Positions 26,389 to 34,127 of a DNA stretch of 47,206 nucleotides are shown here, piece by piece. Numbering within the stretch: position 1 is the first letter of the stretch; every line of letters starts with the position of its first letter. Location: assembly GCA_029263195.1 (NCBI GenBank), contig JAJCXX010000021.1, positions 1 through 47,206 of the forward strand, read 5' to 3'. A program made the translations under genes and the position numbers. The notes beneath the pieces were generated by a model that was not told where the DNA came from, ran no database searches, and was given only the letters and a program-made list of their open reading frames with translations. Origin of the DNA: Acidimicrobiales bacterium. Its GTDB lineage: Bacteria; Actinomycetota; Acidimicrobiia; Acidimicrobiales; Aldehydirespiratoraceae.

Positions 26389-27179
26389 CAGTTCCCTTCG
26401 AACACTGGTTTACGTTTCTCACGGGTGGCGGCAAGGCCCTCGCGGAAGTCGGCTGTGGCGATCGCTCGTGCTTGTATCACTGCTTCATGGTCGAGTTGTT
26501 CGGCCAGCGACCGACCTTCGATGCCGGAGAGGGCCTGGCTGTTGCCACGCGTCGCGGCCGGGGCCAGCGCCGCTAGGCGATTGGAGAAGGCAGTCACCGC
26601 ACCATCGAACGCTTCGGCGGTGGCGGTCTCGGTGACGAGTCCCTCGGCACGCGCTTCCTCTGATCCGAACACCGCTCCGAGGGTGACGATCTCCATGGCA
26701 CGCACCGGACCCACCAGCCTGGTGAGCCACCATGTGGCGCCGGTGTCGGCGCCGGAGAGTCCGAGCCGGGCGAAGACGAAGCCGAGGCGAGCTTGGTCGC
26801 TCATGATCCGGAAGTCGGTGCTGAGCGCAACCGCTGCTCCCCCACCGAATGCGTCGCCGTTGATGGCCGCCACGGTGGGGATGTCGAGGCCCGAGAGAGC
26901 CACGATGCCGTCATTGGCGTGACGAAGTTCGGCCTCCACATATGCCGTGTCGCCTTCGAGGAGGTCTTGAAGCGCTTCGAAGTCGCCCCCAGCGGAGAAC
27001 GCCACTCCTGATCCTGTGATCACCAGCGCCCGCGCCGCGGCATCGTTGCCGACCTCGGTGCACGCGTCGATGAGCTCAGTGAACGCTTGGGGGTTGAGGG
27101 CGTTGCGGACCTCGGGGCGCTGAAACGTGAGCGTGTAGACGCCTCGCTCGTCGCATTCGAGCGAGAGAAGATCAGGCAT
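26388..27179 (-). CDS. Enoyl-CoA hydratase/isomerase family protein, atypical active site
   Basis: 263 residues from the ATG at 27179, which overlaps the amidohydrolase stop by eight bases; in-frame codons further up lie within that gene. Crotonase fold: RPEVRNALNP at 21-30, oxyanion elements FSAGGD (61-66) and GDAFGGGAA (108-116). Classical catalytic glutamates are replaced by Ala116 and Phe136, while Asp145 (GADTGATWWLTRLVG) is kept. This is the second crotonase in the operon with the same change, suggesting PaaG-like isomerase or other non-hydratase chemistry. Confidence 0.88.
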   Translation of the reverse strand: MPDLLSLECDERGVYTLTFQRPEVRNALNPQAFTELIDACTEVGNDAAARALVITGSGVAFSAGGDFEALQDLLEGDTAYVEAELRHANDGIVALSGLDIPTVAAINGDAFGGGAAVALSTDFRIMSDQARLGFVFARLGLSGADTGATWWLTRLVGPVRAMEIVTLGAVFGSEEARAEGLVTETATAEAFDGAVTAFSNRLAALAPAATRGNSQALSGIEGRSLAEQLDHEAVIQARAIATADFREGLAATREKRKPVFEGN

Positions 27180-28029
27180 CGATCTTGAACACCCGAGCTG
27201 CGTTGTCGCGCAGGATCTTGCGGGTGGCCTCGTCGGAGAAGCCGCAGTCGTAGACATCGTCGACGGTGCGTTGGAAGGGCAGAAGTGGGTAGTCGGTGGC
27301 CCAGATCATCTTGTCCTGGCCGTGTCCGCCCGAGAACTTCTTGAGGCTCTCGGACCAGTGGCGGGCGGGACGAGCCGAAGCCTCGACATAGACATTGGGG
27401 TGCTTCCACGCCAGGACCATCATCTCTTCTTCCCACGGATTGCCGACGTGGGTTCCGAGGATCTTCAGATCGGGGAACGTGAGTGCAACCTCGTCGAGAT
27501 AGATCGGGCGTCCGCATTCCGATGGCAACAGCGGGCCGGTGTGGCCGACCTGGATGCAGATGGGGATGTCGTACTCGCAGCACGCGACGTAGAACGGCCA
27601 GTACATGCGATCGGTGGGCGGCGGTGCGGTGGTGCGGCCATCGCCGTATTGGTACGGCTCGAGTCGGAAGGCCTTGTAGTCGAGCTCCTCGACGCAGCGG
27701 CGAAACTCCCGCATCGCCGGCATGGGATCACGGATGTCGACGGTGAACGCGCCGATGAACCGGTCGGGGGCCTGAGCCACGTAGGCGGCGTTCTCGTCGT
27801 TGTCGACGACCCAGGTGTCGAGAAACTTGAACGATGAGGCCACGCCGATGTCGACCCCGGATTCGTCCATCTCGGCGATGACCTCTTCAAGTCGGAAGCC
27901 TTTCCGGAAACGTTCGGCCACGCCGTACTTGTTGAAGATGTGCCAGAACGAGTCGGGCCAGCGCTCGGCCGTCTCGGGCGACATGATCGACATCCATGCA
28001 TCGATTGCGCCTACGCGGTCAGCTGCCAT
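27172..28029 (-). CDS. Amidohydrolase-2 (ACMSD-like) family metal-dependent hydrolase
   Basis: 285 residues from the ATG at 28029. TIM-barrel amidohydrolase with later metal-site candidates His163 (VGHTGPL), His194 (GTHVGNPW) and Asp246 (WATDYPLLPFQRT). The N-terminal HxH motif of the superfamily is replaced by AIDAWMS (Asp10, Trp12), so the metal site is incomplete by the usual pattern. Families of this fold in acyl-CoA operons include the beta-ketoacyl-CoA hydrolases of hydroxycinnamate degradation (CouO type), which cut C-C bonds hydrolytically. With no thiolase in this operon, such a role is attractive but inferred. The gene overlaps its neighbours by 11 and 8 bases. Confidence 0.85.
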   Translation of the reverse strand: MAADRVGAIDAWMSIMSPETAERWPDSFWHIFNKYGVAERFRKGFRLEEVIAEMDESGVDIGVASSFKFLDTWVVDNDENAAYVAQAPDRFIGAFTVDIRDPMPAMREFRRCVEELDYKAFRLEPYQYGDGRTTAPPPTDRMYWPFYVACCEYDIPICIQVGHTGPLLPSECGRPIYLDEVALTFPDLKILGTHVGNPWEEEMMVLAWKHPNVYVEASARPARHWSESLKKFSGGHGQDKMIWATDYPLLPFQRTVDDVYDCGFSDEATRKILRDNAARVFKIDA

Positions 28030-29212
28030 TCTGTGATCTCCTTGATTGTTGACTTGCGACGAGAGAGCGGGATATGAGTTCACGCATGACCTCGGAGGTG
28101 CCGGCCCCGATCGAGAATCCGGCCACATCGCGGTAGTAGCGAGGGATCGGCGACTCCTCCATCTGACCGAAGCCGCCATGGACCTGAAGAACCTCGGCGG
28201 CTACCGACTGCGCGGCCTCGGCGGCATGGAGTTTGGCCATCGACACCGCCAGATCGCCGGCTGGTTCGTGGTCGCTCAGCAGGCGGGCGGCCTGGTAGGC
28301 GAGAAGTCGTGTGGACTCGAGCTTGGTTGCCATCTCCGAGAAGCGGTGTCGCCAGGTCTGGAATCCGAGTACCGGGCTCCCGTAGGTCTCTCGCTGGGCG
28401 GCGTAGTCGAGACCGAGATCGATGAGTCGTTCCATGACCCCGACCGCGAACGATGCGATCACCAGTCGTTCGCCACCGAAGTGCGAGAGGATGTACCTGA
28501 GGCCCTGGCCTTCCTCGCCCACGAGGTTGGAGGCCGGTATTCGGCATTCGTCGAAGTAGAGCTCGCCGGTGTCGGAGGCTCGGGCGCCGAGCTTGTCGAG
28601 CCGTCGGCCGACCTCGAATCCCGGTGTGTCGGTTGGGAACACCACCAGAGATATGCCCTTGGCGCCGGGTTCACCGGTGCGGACCGCCAGGGTGATGAAG
28701 TCGGCCCTGGTGCCGTTGGAGATGAAGGTCTTCTGTCCCGAGATGATGTAATCGCCACCGTCGCGTCTGGCTCTGGTTGTGATGGCGGCCACGTCGGAGC
28801 CGGCGCCCGGCTCGGACACTCCGATGGCTCCAATGAGGTCGCCCGCTATCGCCGGCGCCATCCAGTCGGTCTTGATCTCGTCGCTGGCCTCGTCGGCCAG
28901 GATCGCCAAGGCGAACTCGGATTGAGCCATCAACGAGACCGCTGTGCCGATCGAGTCGCCTTTGGCGAGTTCCTCGGCCAGCACTGTCGTGGCCAGGAAG
29001 TCGAGGTTGCTTCCTCCCAAGGATTCGGGGTAGCGAAGCCCCAGCAGGCCGGCGTCGCCAGCCTTCTTGTAGAGATCGCGGGCGCACTCTCCCTGTCGCT
29101 CCCATTCGTTGGCGTTGGGGCGGATCTCGCGCTCCACGAACCGGGCGACGGTGTCTCGAAACGCGTCGTGTTCCTCGGAGAGAAAGATCGACGGCTGGCG
29201 GGGATAGGCCAT
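28019..29212 (-). CDS. Acyl-CoA dehydrogenase (first gene of eight-gene operon)
   Basis: 397 residues. Flavin and acyl contacts: GVSEPGAGSDVAAITT at 131-146, SGQKTFISNGTRADF at 158-172, AAQRETYGSPVLGFQ, and HGGFGQMEE near the C-terminus. The usual catalytic-Glu site reads IGAGTSEVM (Ala). Glu248 in FGGERL lies at the isovaleryl-CoA-dehydrogenase position, so activity on a branched or bulky substrate is likely. It is first in the operon and starts 22 bases from the large inverted repeat at 29233-29265, with the promoter presumably in the 77-base gap to the divergent gene. Confidence 0.93.
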   Translation of the reverse strand: MAYPRQPSIFLSEEHDAFRDTVARFVEREIRPNANEWERQGECARDLYKKAGDAGLLGLRYPESLGGSNLDFLATTVLAEELAKGDSIGTAVSLMAQSEFALAILADEASDEIKTDWMAPAIAGDLIGAIGVSEPGAGSDVAAITTRARRDGGDYIISGQKTFISNGTRADFITLAVRTGEPGAKGISLVVFPTDTPGFEVGRRLDKLGARASDTGELYFDECRIPASNLVGEEGQGLRYILSHFGGERLVIASFAVGVMERLIDLGLDYAAQRETYGSPVLGFQTWRHRFSEMATKLESTRLLAYQAARLLSDHEPAGDLAVSMAKLHAAEAAQSVAAEVLQVHGGFGQMEESPIPRYYRDVAGFSIGAGTSEVMRELISRSLVASQQSRRSQNGS

Positions 29213-29232
29213 GTGAACCTCAGGTGAGACGA

Positions 29233-29265
29233 ACGACTGACCAGAATAGTAGTCTGGTCAGTCGT
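29233..29265. promoter_or_regulatory. Large inverted repeat, probable TetR operator
   Basis: Arms ACGACTGACCAGA (29233-29245) and TCTGGTCAGTCGT (29253-29265) are perfect 13-bp inverted repeats around ATAGTAG. It sits in the 77-bp gap between the divergent acyl-CoA dehydrogenase operon and the hydroxylase-tetR pair. Size and symmetry fit one or two TetR dimers. The regulator at 30252-30857 is the obvious candidate. Confidence 0.7.
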
Positions 29266-29289
29266 CGTCAACTCGTCTATGCTGTGCCC

Positions 29290-30249
29290 ATGAAGCGAAG
29301 GTCCGAGAAACGCAAGGCAGCCAAGCGCCTCGACGCGATCGACCGGGCGTCGGTGCCCATCTTCGTGGTGACCATGCTCGTCGAGGCGGCCGTCCTGCGG
29401 CGTCGCGAGCAACGCCGTTTCGGCGACCTCGACCAGGCCACTGCTGAGGAGCTCTCCGATCCTCGCCTGCCACCCGACCAACTGGTGCCGGTCGGCTTCG
29501 AGAGTCGCGACACCGCGGCCAGCCTGGCGATGCTCGGCGGCAACGTCGTCTTCGACATGGCAACCGCGGCAGCACTGGGGAGGACCCTTCGGTTCTTGTC
29601 ACGCCACCGAGTGGTCAACCTCGGAGACCGACGTGGGTCGTTCGTCGTGTCGCTGGTCCTGTGGGACTTCCTCTACTACTGGAACCATCGTTGGATGCAC
29701 GAGGTCCGTCTATTTTGGGCCAATCACGTCAGCCACCACTCCAGCGAGCGCTACAACCTCTCGACGGCGTTGCGCCAGCCCTGGTCGGGCTTTCTGCTTT
29801 CGTGGGTGTTCATGCCGCTTCCCGTCGTCGGGCTAACCGCAGCCCAGGCGCGCCGGGCCCGTCAGATCAACCTGCTCTACCAGTACTGGATCCACACCGA
29901 GGCCATCGACCGCTTCCCCCGGCCCGTCGAGGCGGTGTTCAACACGCCGTCTCATCATCGGGTTCACCATGGCGCCAACCCTCAGTATCTCGACAAGAAC
30001 TACGGCGGGATCTTCATCACCTGGGACAAACTGTTCGGCACGTTCGAGCCTGAGGTGCGCCGCGTCAAGTATGGGCTGACCAAGAACATCACGACCCACA
30101 ACCCGGCGCGTATCGCCTACCACGAGTTCGCCGACATCGGCCGCGATGTTGTTTCTGCTCGCGGCTGGCGCAACAAACTCGGACACGTGTTTCACCGCCC
30201 GGGCTGGAGCCCGAAGTCCCCGCCAGCCGACCACCCATCACCGGAGTGA
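29290..30249 (+). CDS. Sterol desaturase / fatty acid hydroxylase superfamily membrane protein
   Basis: 319 residues from the ATG at 29290. Di-iron histidine clusters are complete: HRWMH (133-137), HVSHH (146-150), His202 in the next helix and HHRVHH (222-227). Hydrophobic segments lie near 24-35, 76-100, 117-131 and 168-185. The family inserts oxygen or a double bond into sterols, fatty acids or carotenoids, or cleaves alkylglycerol ethers, at the membrane, using O2. It is divergent from the acyl-CoA operon across the 33-bp inverted repeat and precedes a tetR gene (stop 29 bases before 30252's ribosome-site-spaced ATG is not needed, as the genes are only two bases apart). It may provide the oxygenated substrate for the operon; the substrate is unknown. 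Confidence 0.9.
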   Translation: MKRRSEKRKAAKRLDAIDRASVPIFVVTMLVEAAVLRRREQRRFGDLDQATAEELSDPRLPPDQLVPVGFESRDTAASLAMLGGNVVFDMATAAALGRTLRFLSRHRVVNLGDRRGSFVVSLVLWDFLYYWNHRWMHEVRLFWANHVSHHSSERYNLSTALRQPWSGFLLSWVFMPLPVVGLTAAQARRARQINLLYQYWIHTEAIDRFPRPVEAVFNTPSHHRVHHGANPQYLDKNYGGIFITWDKLFGTFEPEVRRVKYGLTKNITTHNPARIAYHEFADIGRDVVSARGWRNKLGHVFHRPGWSPKSPPADHPSPE

Positions 30250-30251
30250 TC

Positions 30252-30857
30252 ATGTCTGCAACCGTCCACGACACCCCTCGCGACCGCCTGCTGGTGGCGG
30301 CCGAAGCCCGGTTTCGGAGATTCGGATACAAGCGAACGACGATCGAGGACGTGGCCACCGAGGCGGCGACCGGCAAGGGCAGCGTCTACTTGCACTTCGA
30401 GTCGAAGCAGGAGGTCTACATGGCAGTGGTGGAGCAGTCTCTCGACCGCTTCATCGAAAGCGCCGAGCATGTGTTGGCGCAGCCGGGCACTGCCCCGGAT
30501 CGCCTTCGGGCCGTGGTCGAGCTGACGGCTGAGCACTACGGCCACGACGAGTTGCTGCACTCGTCTCTGTTCGGCGAGACCGACCTCGTGGAGGGCGACG
30601 TGGCCCGGATGGCCGCCGAACGGCAACGGCAACGCATCCGCAACCTGCTCGAAGAACTGCTGTCCACCGGACAGGCCGAGGGCACGGTGAGGGCCAGCAT
30701 CGATCCTCCGTCGGTGGCTGCGGTCTTGTTCGAGATCGGCTGGGCGATCGTTCGAAGCGGCTTGGAGAATCCCGACCCCGATCAGCTCGAGTCCTCACTC
30801 GACATTCTCAACGATCTGGTTGGCCTCGGTCTGCTGCCTCGCCCCGGCAACAGCTGA
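30252..30857 (+). CDS. TetR/AcrR family transcriptional regulator
   Basis: 201 residues from the ATG at 30252, with GGAG at 30243-30246; a GTG at 30246 overlapping the hydroxylase stop is a weaker alternative. Helix-turn-helix domain at about 10-56: RFGYKRTTIEDVATEA, then GKGSVYLHFESKQEVY. The C-terminal helical domain would bind the effector, possibly an acyl-CoA given its surroundings. It is co-transcribed with the hydroxylase and is the likely ligand of the inverted repeat at 29233-29265, thereby controlling both divergent units. Confidence 0.92.
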   Translation: MSATVHDTPRDRLLVAAEARFRRFGYKRTTIEDVATEAATGKGSVYLHFESKQEVYMAVVEQSLDRFIESAEHVLAQPGTAPDRLRAVVELTAEHYGHDELLHSSLFGETDLVEGDVARMAAERQRQRIRNLLEELLSTGQAEGTVRASIDPPSVAAVLFEIGWAIVRSGLENPDPDQLESSLDILNDLVGLGLLPRPGNS

Positions 30858-30959
30858 CCGCGTCAGCCCATCCCCACCTCCTTCAGAAGTTTCCGTCTGG
30901 GCACCGGGGCCGCAGCAGCGAGAGACTGCCCTGATCGCTAGGACTGATCGGGGAAGACC

Positions 30960-31562
30960 ATGAGACTGCTGATCGTGTTGACGGCGCTGGCCGTGTTGAC
31001 CACATCATGCGGGGGCGGTGACTCCTCTGAGGACGGTGTCGCCGCCGGCACCACATCCGTGGCGGAAAGCGACGGTGGCGAGGATCAACCGGCCGACATG
31101 GACGGGTCCGACGAGTGCCCCGATGTGCCGTTCTCCGGTGAGGTGTCGCGGATTTCGGAGCCTTCTATCGGCCACAATGCCGCAGCTCTGGCCGACGGCG
31201 AGCTACTCGATGCCGCCGCCTTCTCGTTCGGCACCGGTTTCCAGTACACGGTCTACGTGGCCAGCTTCGAGATAGACGACGACACCATGGGCGACACGAT
31301 CATCGCGCCACCCGGTGAGGTGTTGGTCACCTTCCAGGCCCGCGGGAAGGACGGAGGCGAGATCGAACCCGGTGTCGTGTACGACGAGACGTTCGTCATC
31401 ATCGACACGGGCGGCGGCGCCCAGAACAGCCCGGTCGACCCCACCGGCACGGTCGAGTTCATCGCCTACTCCGAGGACCATCTGTGCCTGAACATCGATT
31501 TCCTCGATGAGAACCAGGCCATCACCGGCACCGTCAGCGCCCGCGTCGCCGGAGGGTTCTAG
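30960..31562 (+). CDS. Putative lipoprotein, unknown function
   Basis: 200 residues. Lipoprotein signal peptide with LTTSC ending at Cys17, followed by a Gly/Ser/Asp-rich acidic linker to about residue 55. The rest looks like a beta-sandwich: GFQYTVYVASFEI at about 85-98, VLVTFQARGKDGGEIEPG, and paired C-terminal strands. The pattern recalls exported DUF4352-like domains, but I cannot assign a family firmly. It would be lipid-anchored on the outer face of the membrane. It is convergent with the next lipoprotein gene, 30 bp away. The 102 bp before it show no clear terminator for tetR. Confidence 0.7.
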   Translation: MRLLIVLTALAVLTTSCGGGDSSEDGVAAGTTSVAESDGGEDQPADMDGSDECPDVPFSGEVSRISEPSIGHNAAALADGELLDAAAFSFGTGFQYTVYVASFEIDDDTMGDTIIAPPGEVLVTFQARGKDGGEIEPGVVYDETFVIIDTGGGAQNSPVDPTGTVEFIAYSEDHLCLNIDFLDENQAITGTVSARVAGGF

Positions 31563-31592
31563 CCCGCCGTTCGTAGAGCTGGGCCGCGGCGA

Positions 31593-32330
31593 CTACGTCT
31601 TGGCGAAGACGATGGCCACGAATGTGCCCTGGCGGGCGTCGGCGGCGTCCCCGCTCTGCACGTTGACCACACCACTCCACCCGAATCCGTCAATATCTAT
31701 CGACCAGTCACTCAGGCCTGCAGTGTCCACGATCGGTCCCAGGACCTCGTTCACGGACCATCCGTCCGGGAAGCCGTCGCGAAAGTGATCGACTACTTCC
31801 CCATCGGTGAGCGAGGTGTTCGCGTAGATCGACAGCTTCTCACCCGGCGCCCATAGCGAAGCGGATTCGTCCAAGACGCTCAGATCGACGAATTCCGGGA
31901 ACTCCGCAGGAAGTCCATCGATCGACTCCATGTCCGGCGGGTCGACTCCGCCGGCGCCGAACGAGAAGAACGGCCCCGACTCCAGATTGTCGGCATCGAA
32001 CTCATCGGGGCACACCTGGCGTGCGGCCAGCCACACAGAATTGGCGGCCGCCTTGTCACTCGAATAGGCACCGAGGCCCCACGTCTCGACCAACGCAAGC
32101 AACTCGTCGGCATCGTTGACCGCTCCGCCACAGGCCGAGTCGCGAATCTCGATGTAGTCCGACAGCGACAGATGCTCCCGGCCCGTCTGGTTGAGGAGGT
32201 CGGTCCGGAAGGAGTCGGCCTCACCGAGATCCTCCGGGGTCGCGGTCGTGACCTCGGACGAGCCGCACGACGACGCCACGAGAACCGCGGCCACCATCGC
32301 GACTCGCCACGCACTCCATCGCCTCCGCAC
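31593..32330 (-). CDS. Putative lipoprotein, unknown function
   Basis: 245 residues from the GTG at 32330, chosen because VRRRWSAWRV then a hydrophobic stretch and VASSC (Cys22) make a good lipoprotein signal. The first in-frame ATG would leave only 11 residues before the Cys. The frame is open further upstream but non-homologous in character there. The mature part is acidic with no domain I recognise: Cys in RDSACGGAV and RQVCPDEF may pair, and the C-terminal third reads like a beta-rich domain (GEKLSIYANTSL, SDWSIDIDGFGWSGVV). The 273-bp divergent gap to 32604 should hold promoters; I see nothing else in it. Confidence 0.65.
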   Translation of the reverse strand: MRRRWSAWRVAMVAAVLVASSCGSSEVTTATPEDLGEADSFRTDLLNQTGREHLSLSDYIEIRDSACGGAVNDADELLALVETWGLGAYSSDKAAANSVWLAARQVCPDEFDADNLESGPFFSFGAGGVDPPDMESIDGLPAEFPEFVDLSVLDESASLWAPGEKLSIYANTSLTDGEVVDHFRDGFPDGWSVNEVLGPIVDTAGLSDWSIDIDGFGWSGVVNVQSGDAADARQGTFVAIVFAKT

Positions 32331-32603
32331 GTCCACACCGTACCGGGCCCGCCCGGAGCCACTAAGCCGGGCTCCAAGTTGAGCCAGCAGCCTCCCATCA
32401 GGGTTCCGTCGAGGGGCCAGCGCCCGAGACTGCCGACCTCCACGTTCATCGATGCTCCCCTGGAGGTACCGATGGCGATCGGGGGAGGGGCGGACTCGGT
32501 TGCCGGCACGGCTGGCGCATCTGAGTTGAGCAGAACACGAGGGGCGGATGGGTCCACTCGGGTTGGTTGCTGCGTAGACGGCTGCTCTGATAAGGATCTT
32601 GGG

Positions 32604-33011
32604 ATGGCGATGCACCGAGAGTGCAAATGGCCTCGGGCTGTCGCATTGCTTGTCTTGGGGGCTGCGATCATCACCCCGGTGGGAGTGGCTTGGCGGGACG
32701 CCATCGTGACCAACTACGACTCCCCACCTGAATGGATCCACGGGGGCTTCTTGGTTGGAGCCATTCTCTTGTTGGCGGTCTTCGCGCCTGCGGTGAATAT
32801 GGCCGTGCGGTATTCCCCCGACTTGTACACACTCGCCGCCTCCACGACCGTCATCCTGGGCTGCGTGACAGGGATGTTCGCCTGGGTGTACTCATCCGAC
32901 TCACCTACCGTGCTGCTCGCGTTCCCACTAGCCGGGGCTGCGGCCTCACTCGGCGCGTGGACCGCCAATATCTACGTCCCGGAATGGGCGGATCGACGAC
33001 AGCACCGATAG
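32604..33011 (+). CDS. Small integral membrane protein, unknown function
   Basis: 135 residues from the ATG at 32604, with AAGGA seven bases upstream. Four hydrophobic segments, about 12-30, 46-66, 74-96 and 100-120, indicate a four-helix membrane protein. There is no conserved family motif I can name. Neighbours give no functional clue. Confidence 0.6.
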   Translation: MAMHRECKWPRAVALLVLGAAIITPVGVAWRDAIVTNYDSPPEWIHGGFLVGAILLLAVFAPAVNMAVRYSPDLYTLAASTTVILGCVTGMFAWVYSSDSPTVLLAFPLAGAAASLGAWTANIYVPEWADRRQHR

Positions 33012-33120
33012 CCAGATTGCATTGGAATCGACGACACCGCTTGCCGCCACCGCGTAGAATCGACTGGCGGATGTCGAAGTGAACCGGCTTCGATCATCGT
33101 TGAACGAGAGGCGACACCCG

Positions 33121-33468
33121 GTGCGGATTGACTTGGCGACTCGACCGACTTCAGGACTCAGGATTCGCCGGTTGCTGTGGCAGTCGCTTGTCGCAATCTC
33201 AGCGTTGCTACTCCTGTCGATGGGAGGCGGGGCCATGTTCGCCGCACCCGTCACCATGCCTCTTCTCTGGATCTCACTGCGTCGACCAGATCTGAGCCGC
33301 CGGTGGAGAATTGCCGCCGGTGTCGTTCTCACCCTGACGGCCGCCCAAGTCGCTTGGCTAGCCACCTACCTCGCCCTCGGCGAATCCAAACCCCTGATCT
33401 GGCTTGTACCTGTCGGAGCATTCGCCTTGACCTACAGAGCAACGGCTCGGGCCCTTGGAAAAGCCTGA
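33121..33468 (+). CDS. Small membrane protein, unknown function
   Basis: 115 residues from the GTG at 33121, nine bases after GAGAGG (33106-33111); an in-frame GTG at 33079 is an alternative that adds 14 residues. Three hydrophobic segments (about 18-48, 65-83 and 90-105) separated by Arg-rich loops (SLRRPDLSRRWR) suggest a membrane protein with basic cytosolic loops. No family recognised. Confidence 0.5.
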   Translation: MRIDLATRPTSGLRIRRLLWQSLVAISALLLLSMGGGAMFAAPVTMPLLWISLRRPDLSRRWRIAAGVVLTLTAAQVAWLATYLALGESKPLIWLVPVGAFALTYRATARALGKA

Positions 33469-33545
33469 AACCGTCGAAACCCGCGACCTGCGCTGCTCAG
33501 GGTGAGTCAATCGACCAACGTTACGGTGCCGTCTAGGGTCGGCAG

Positions 33546-34085
33546 ATGATTGTTTGGCTCAATGGAGCCTTTGGCGTCGGCAAGACATCCACAGGACAGG
33601 TTCTGTGCGCTGACGAGTCGAGAAGGCTGTTTGATCCGGAGATTGTCGGCTACGTGGTTGCGGCCCAGCTGAAGGAACTCGAGTTCGACGATTTCCAGGA
33701 CCTGGCTCTGTGGCGGTCTCTCGTCCCGTTGGTGGCGGAGCAGATACACAACTTCACCGGAACAGACCTAGTTGCCGTGCAGAGCGTTCTCAACGAGGAC
33801 TACTGGAACGAAATCAAGGCCGGGGTCGCGGCCACTGGCATGCGGTTGGTTCACGTCTTGCTCGACTGCGAGGAAGGCGAGCTTCGTCGACGAATAGAAT
33901 CCGATCAACAAGAAGCTCAAGCCAGACAGTGGCGACTCGATCATCTCGAAGTGTTCCAGAGAGCGAAACCCTGGATGATCGGTGCAGCTGACCTCGTAAT
34001 CGACAACACCAGCAGCACCGTCGCACAGATCGCCGCCGATATCAGCGACCACATCAGCGAGGCGTCGCAGGGCTCCTACACCTAG
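33546..34085 (+). CDS. P-loop kinase-like protein, TmrB (tunicamycin resistance) family
   Basis: 179 residues. Walker A is GAFGVGKT at 7-14, immediately at the N-terminus in MIVWLNGAFGVGKTSTG, as in TmrB-type ATP-binding proteins and small-molecule kinases. DPEIVGYVV and DFQDLALWRSL follow, both characteristic of that group. A basic ELRRRIESD lid near 115-125 and a C-terminal VIDNTSS also fit nucleotide/antibiotic kinases. TmrB protects against tunicamycin by ATP-dependent sequestration; whether this one acts on an antibiotic or a metabolite is unknown. Short intergenic distances but no conserved partner. Confidence 0.78.
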   Translation: MIVWLNGAFGVGKTSTGQVLCADESRRLFDPEIVGYVVAAQLKELEFDDFQDLALWRSLVPLVAEQIHNFTGTDLVAVQSVLNEDYWNEIKAGVAATGMRLVHVLLDCEEGELRRRIESDQQEAQARQWRLDHLEVFQRAKPWMIGAADLVIDNTSSTVAQIAADISDHISEASQGSYT

Positions 34086-34127
34086 TGCCGCTGTCAACGG
34101 ACCGGGCGTGCGGCGTCGGGCGAGAGC

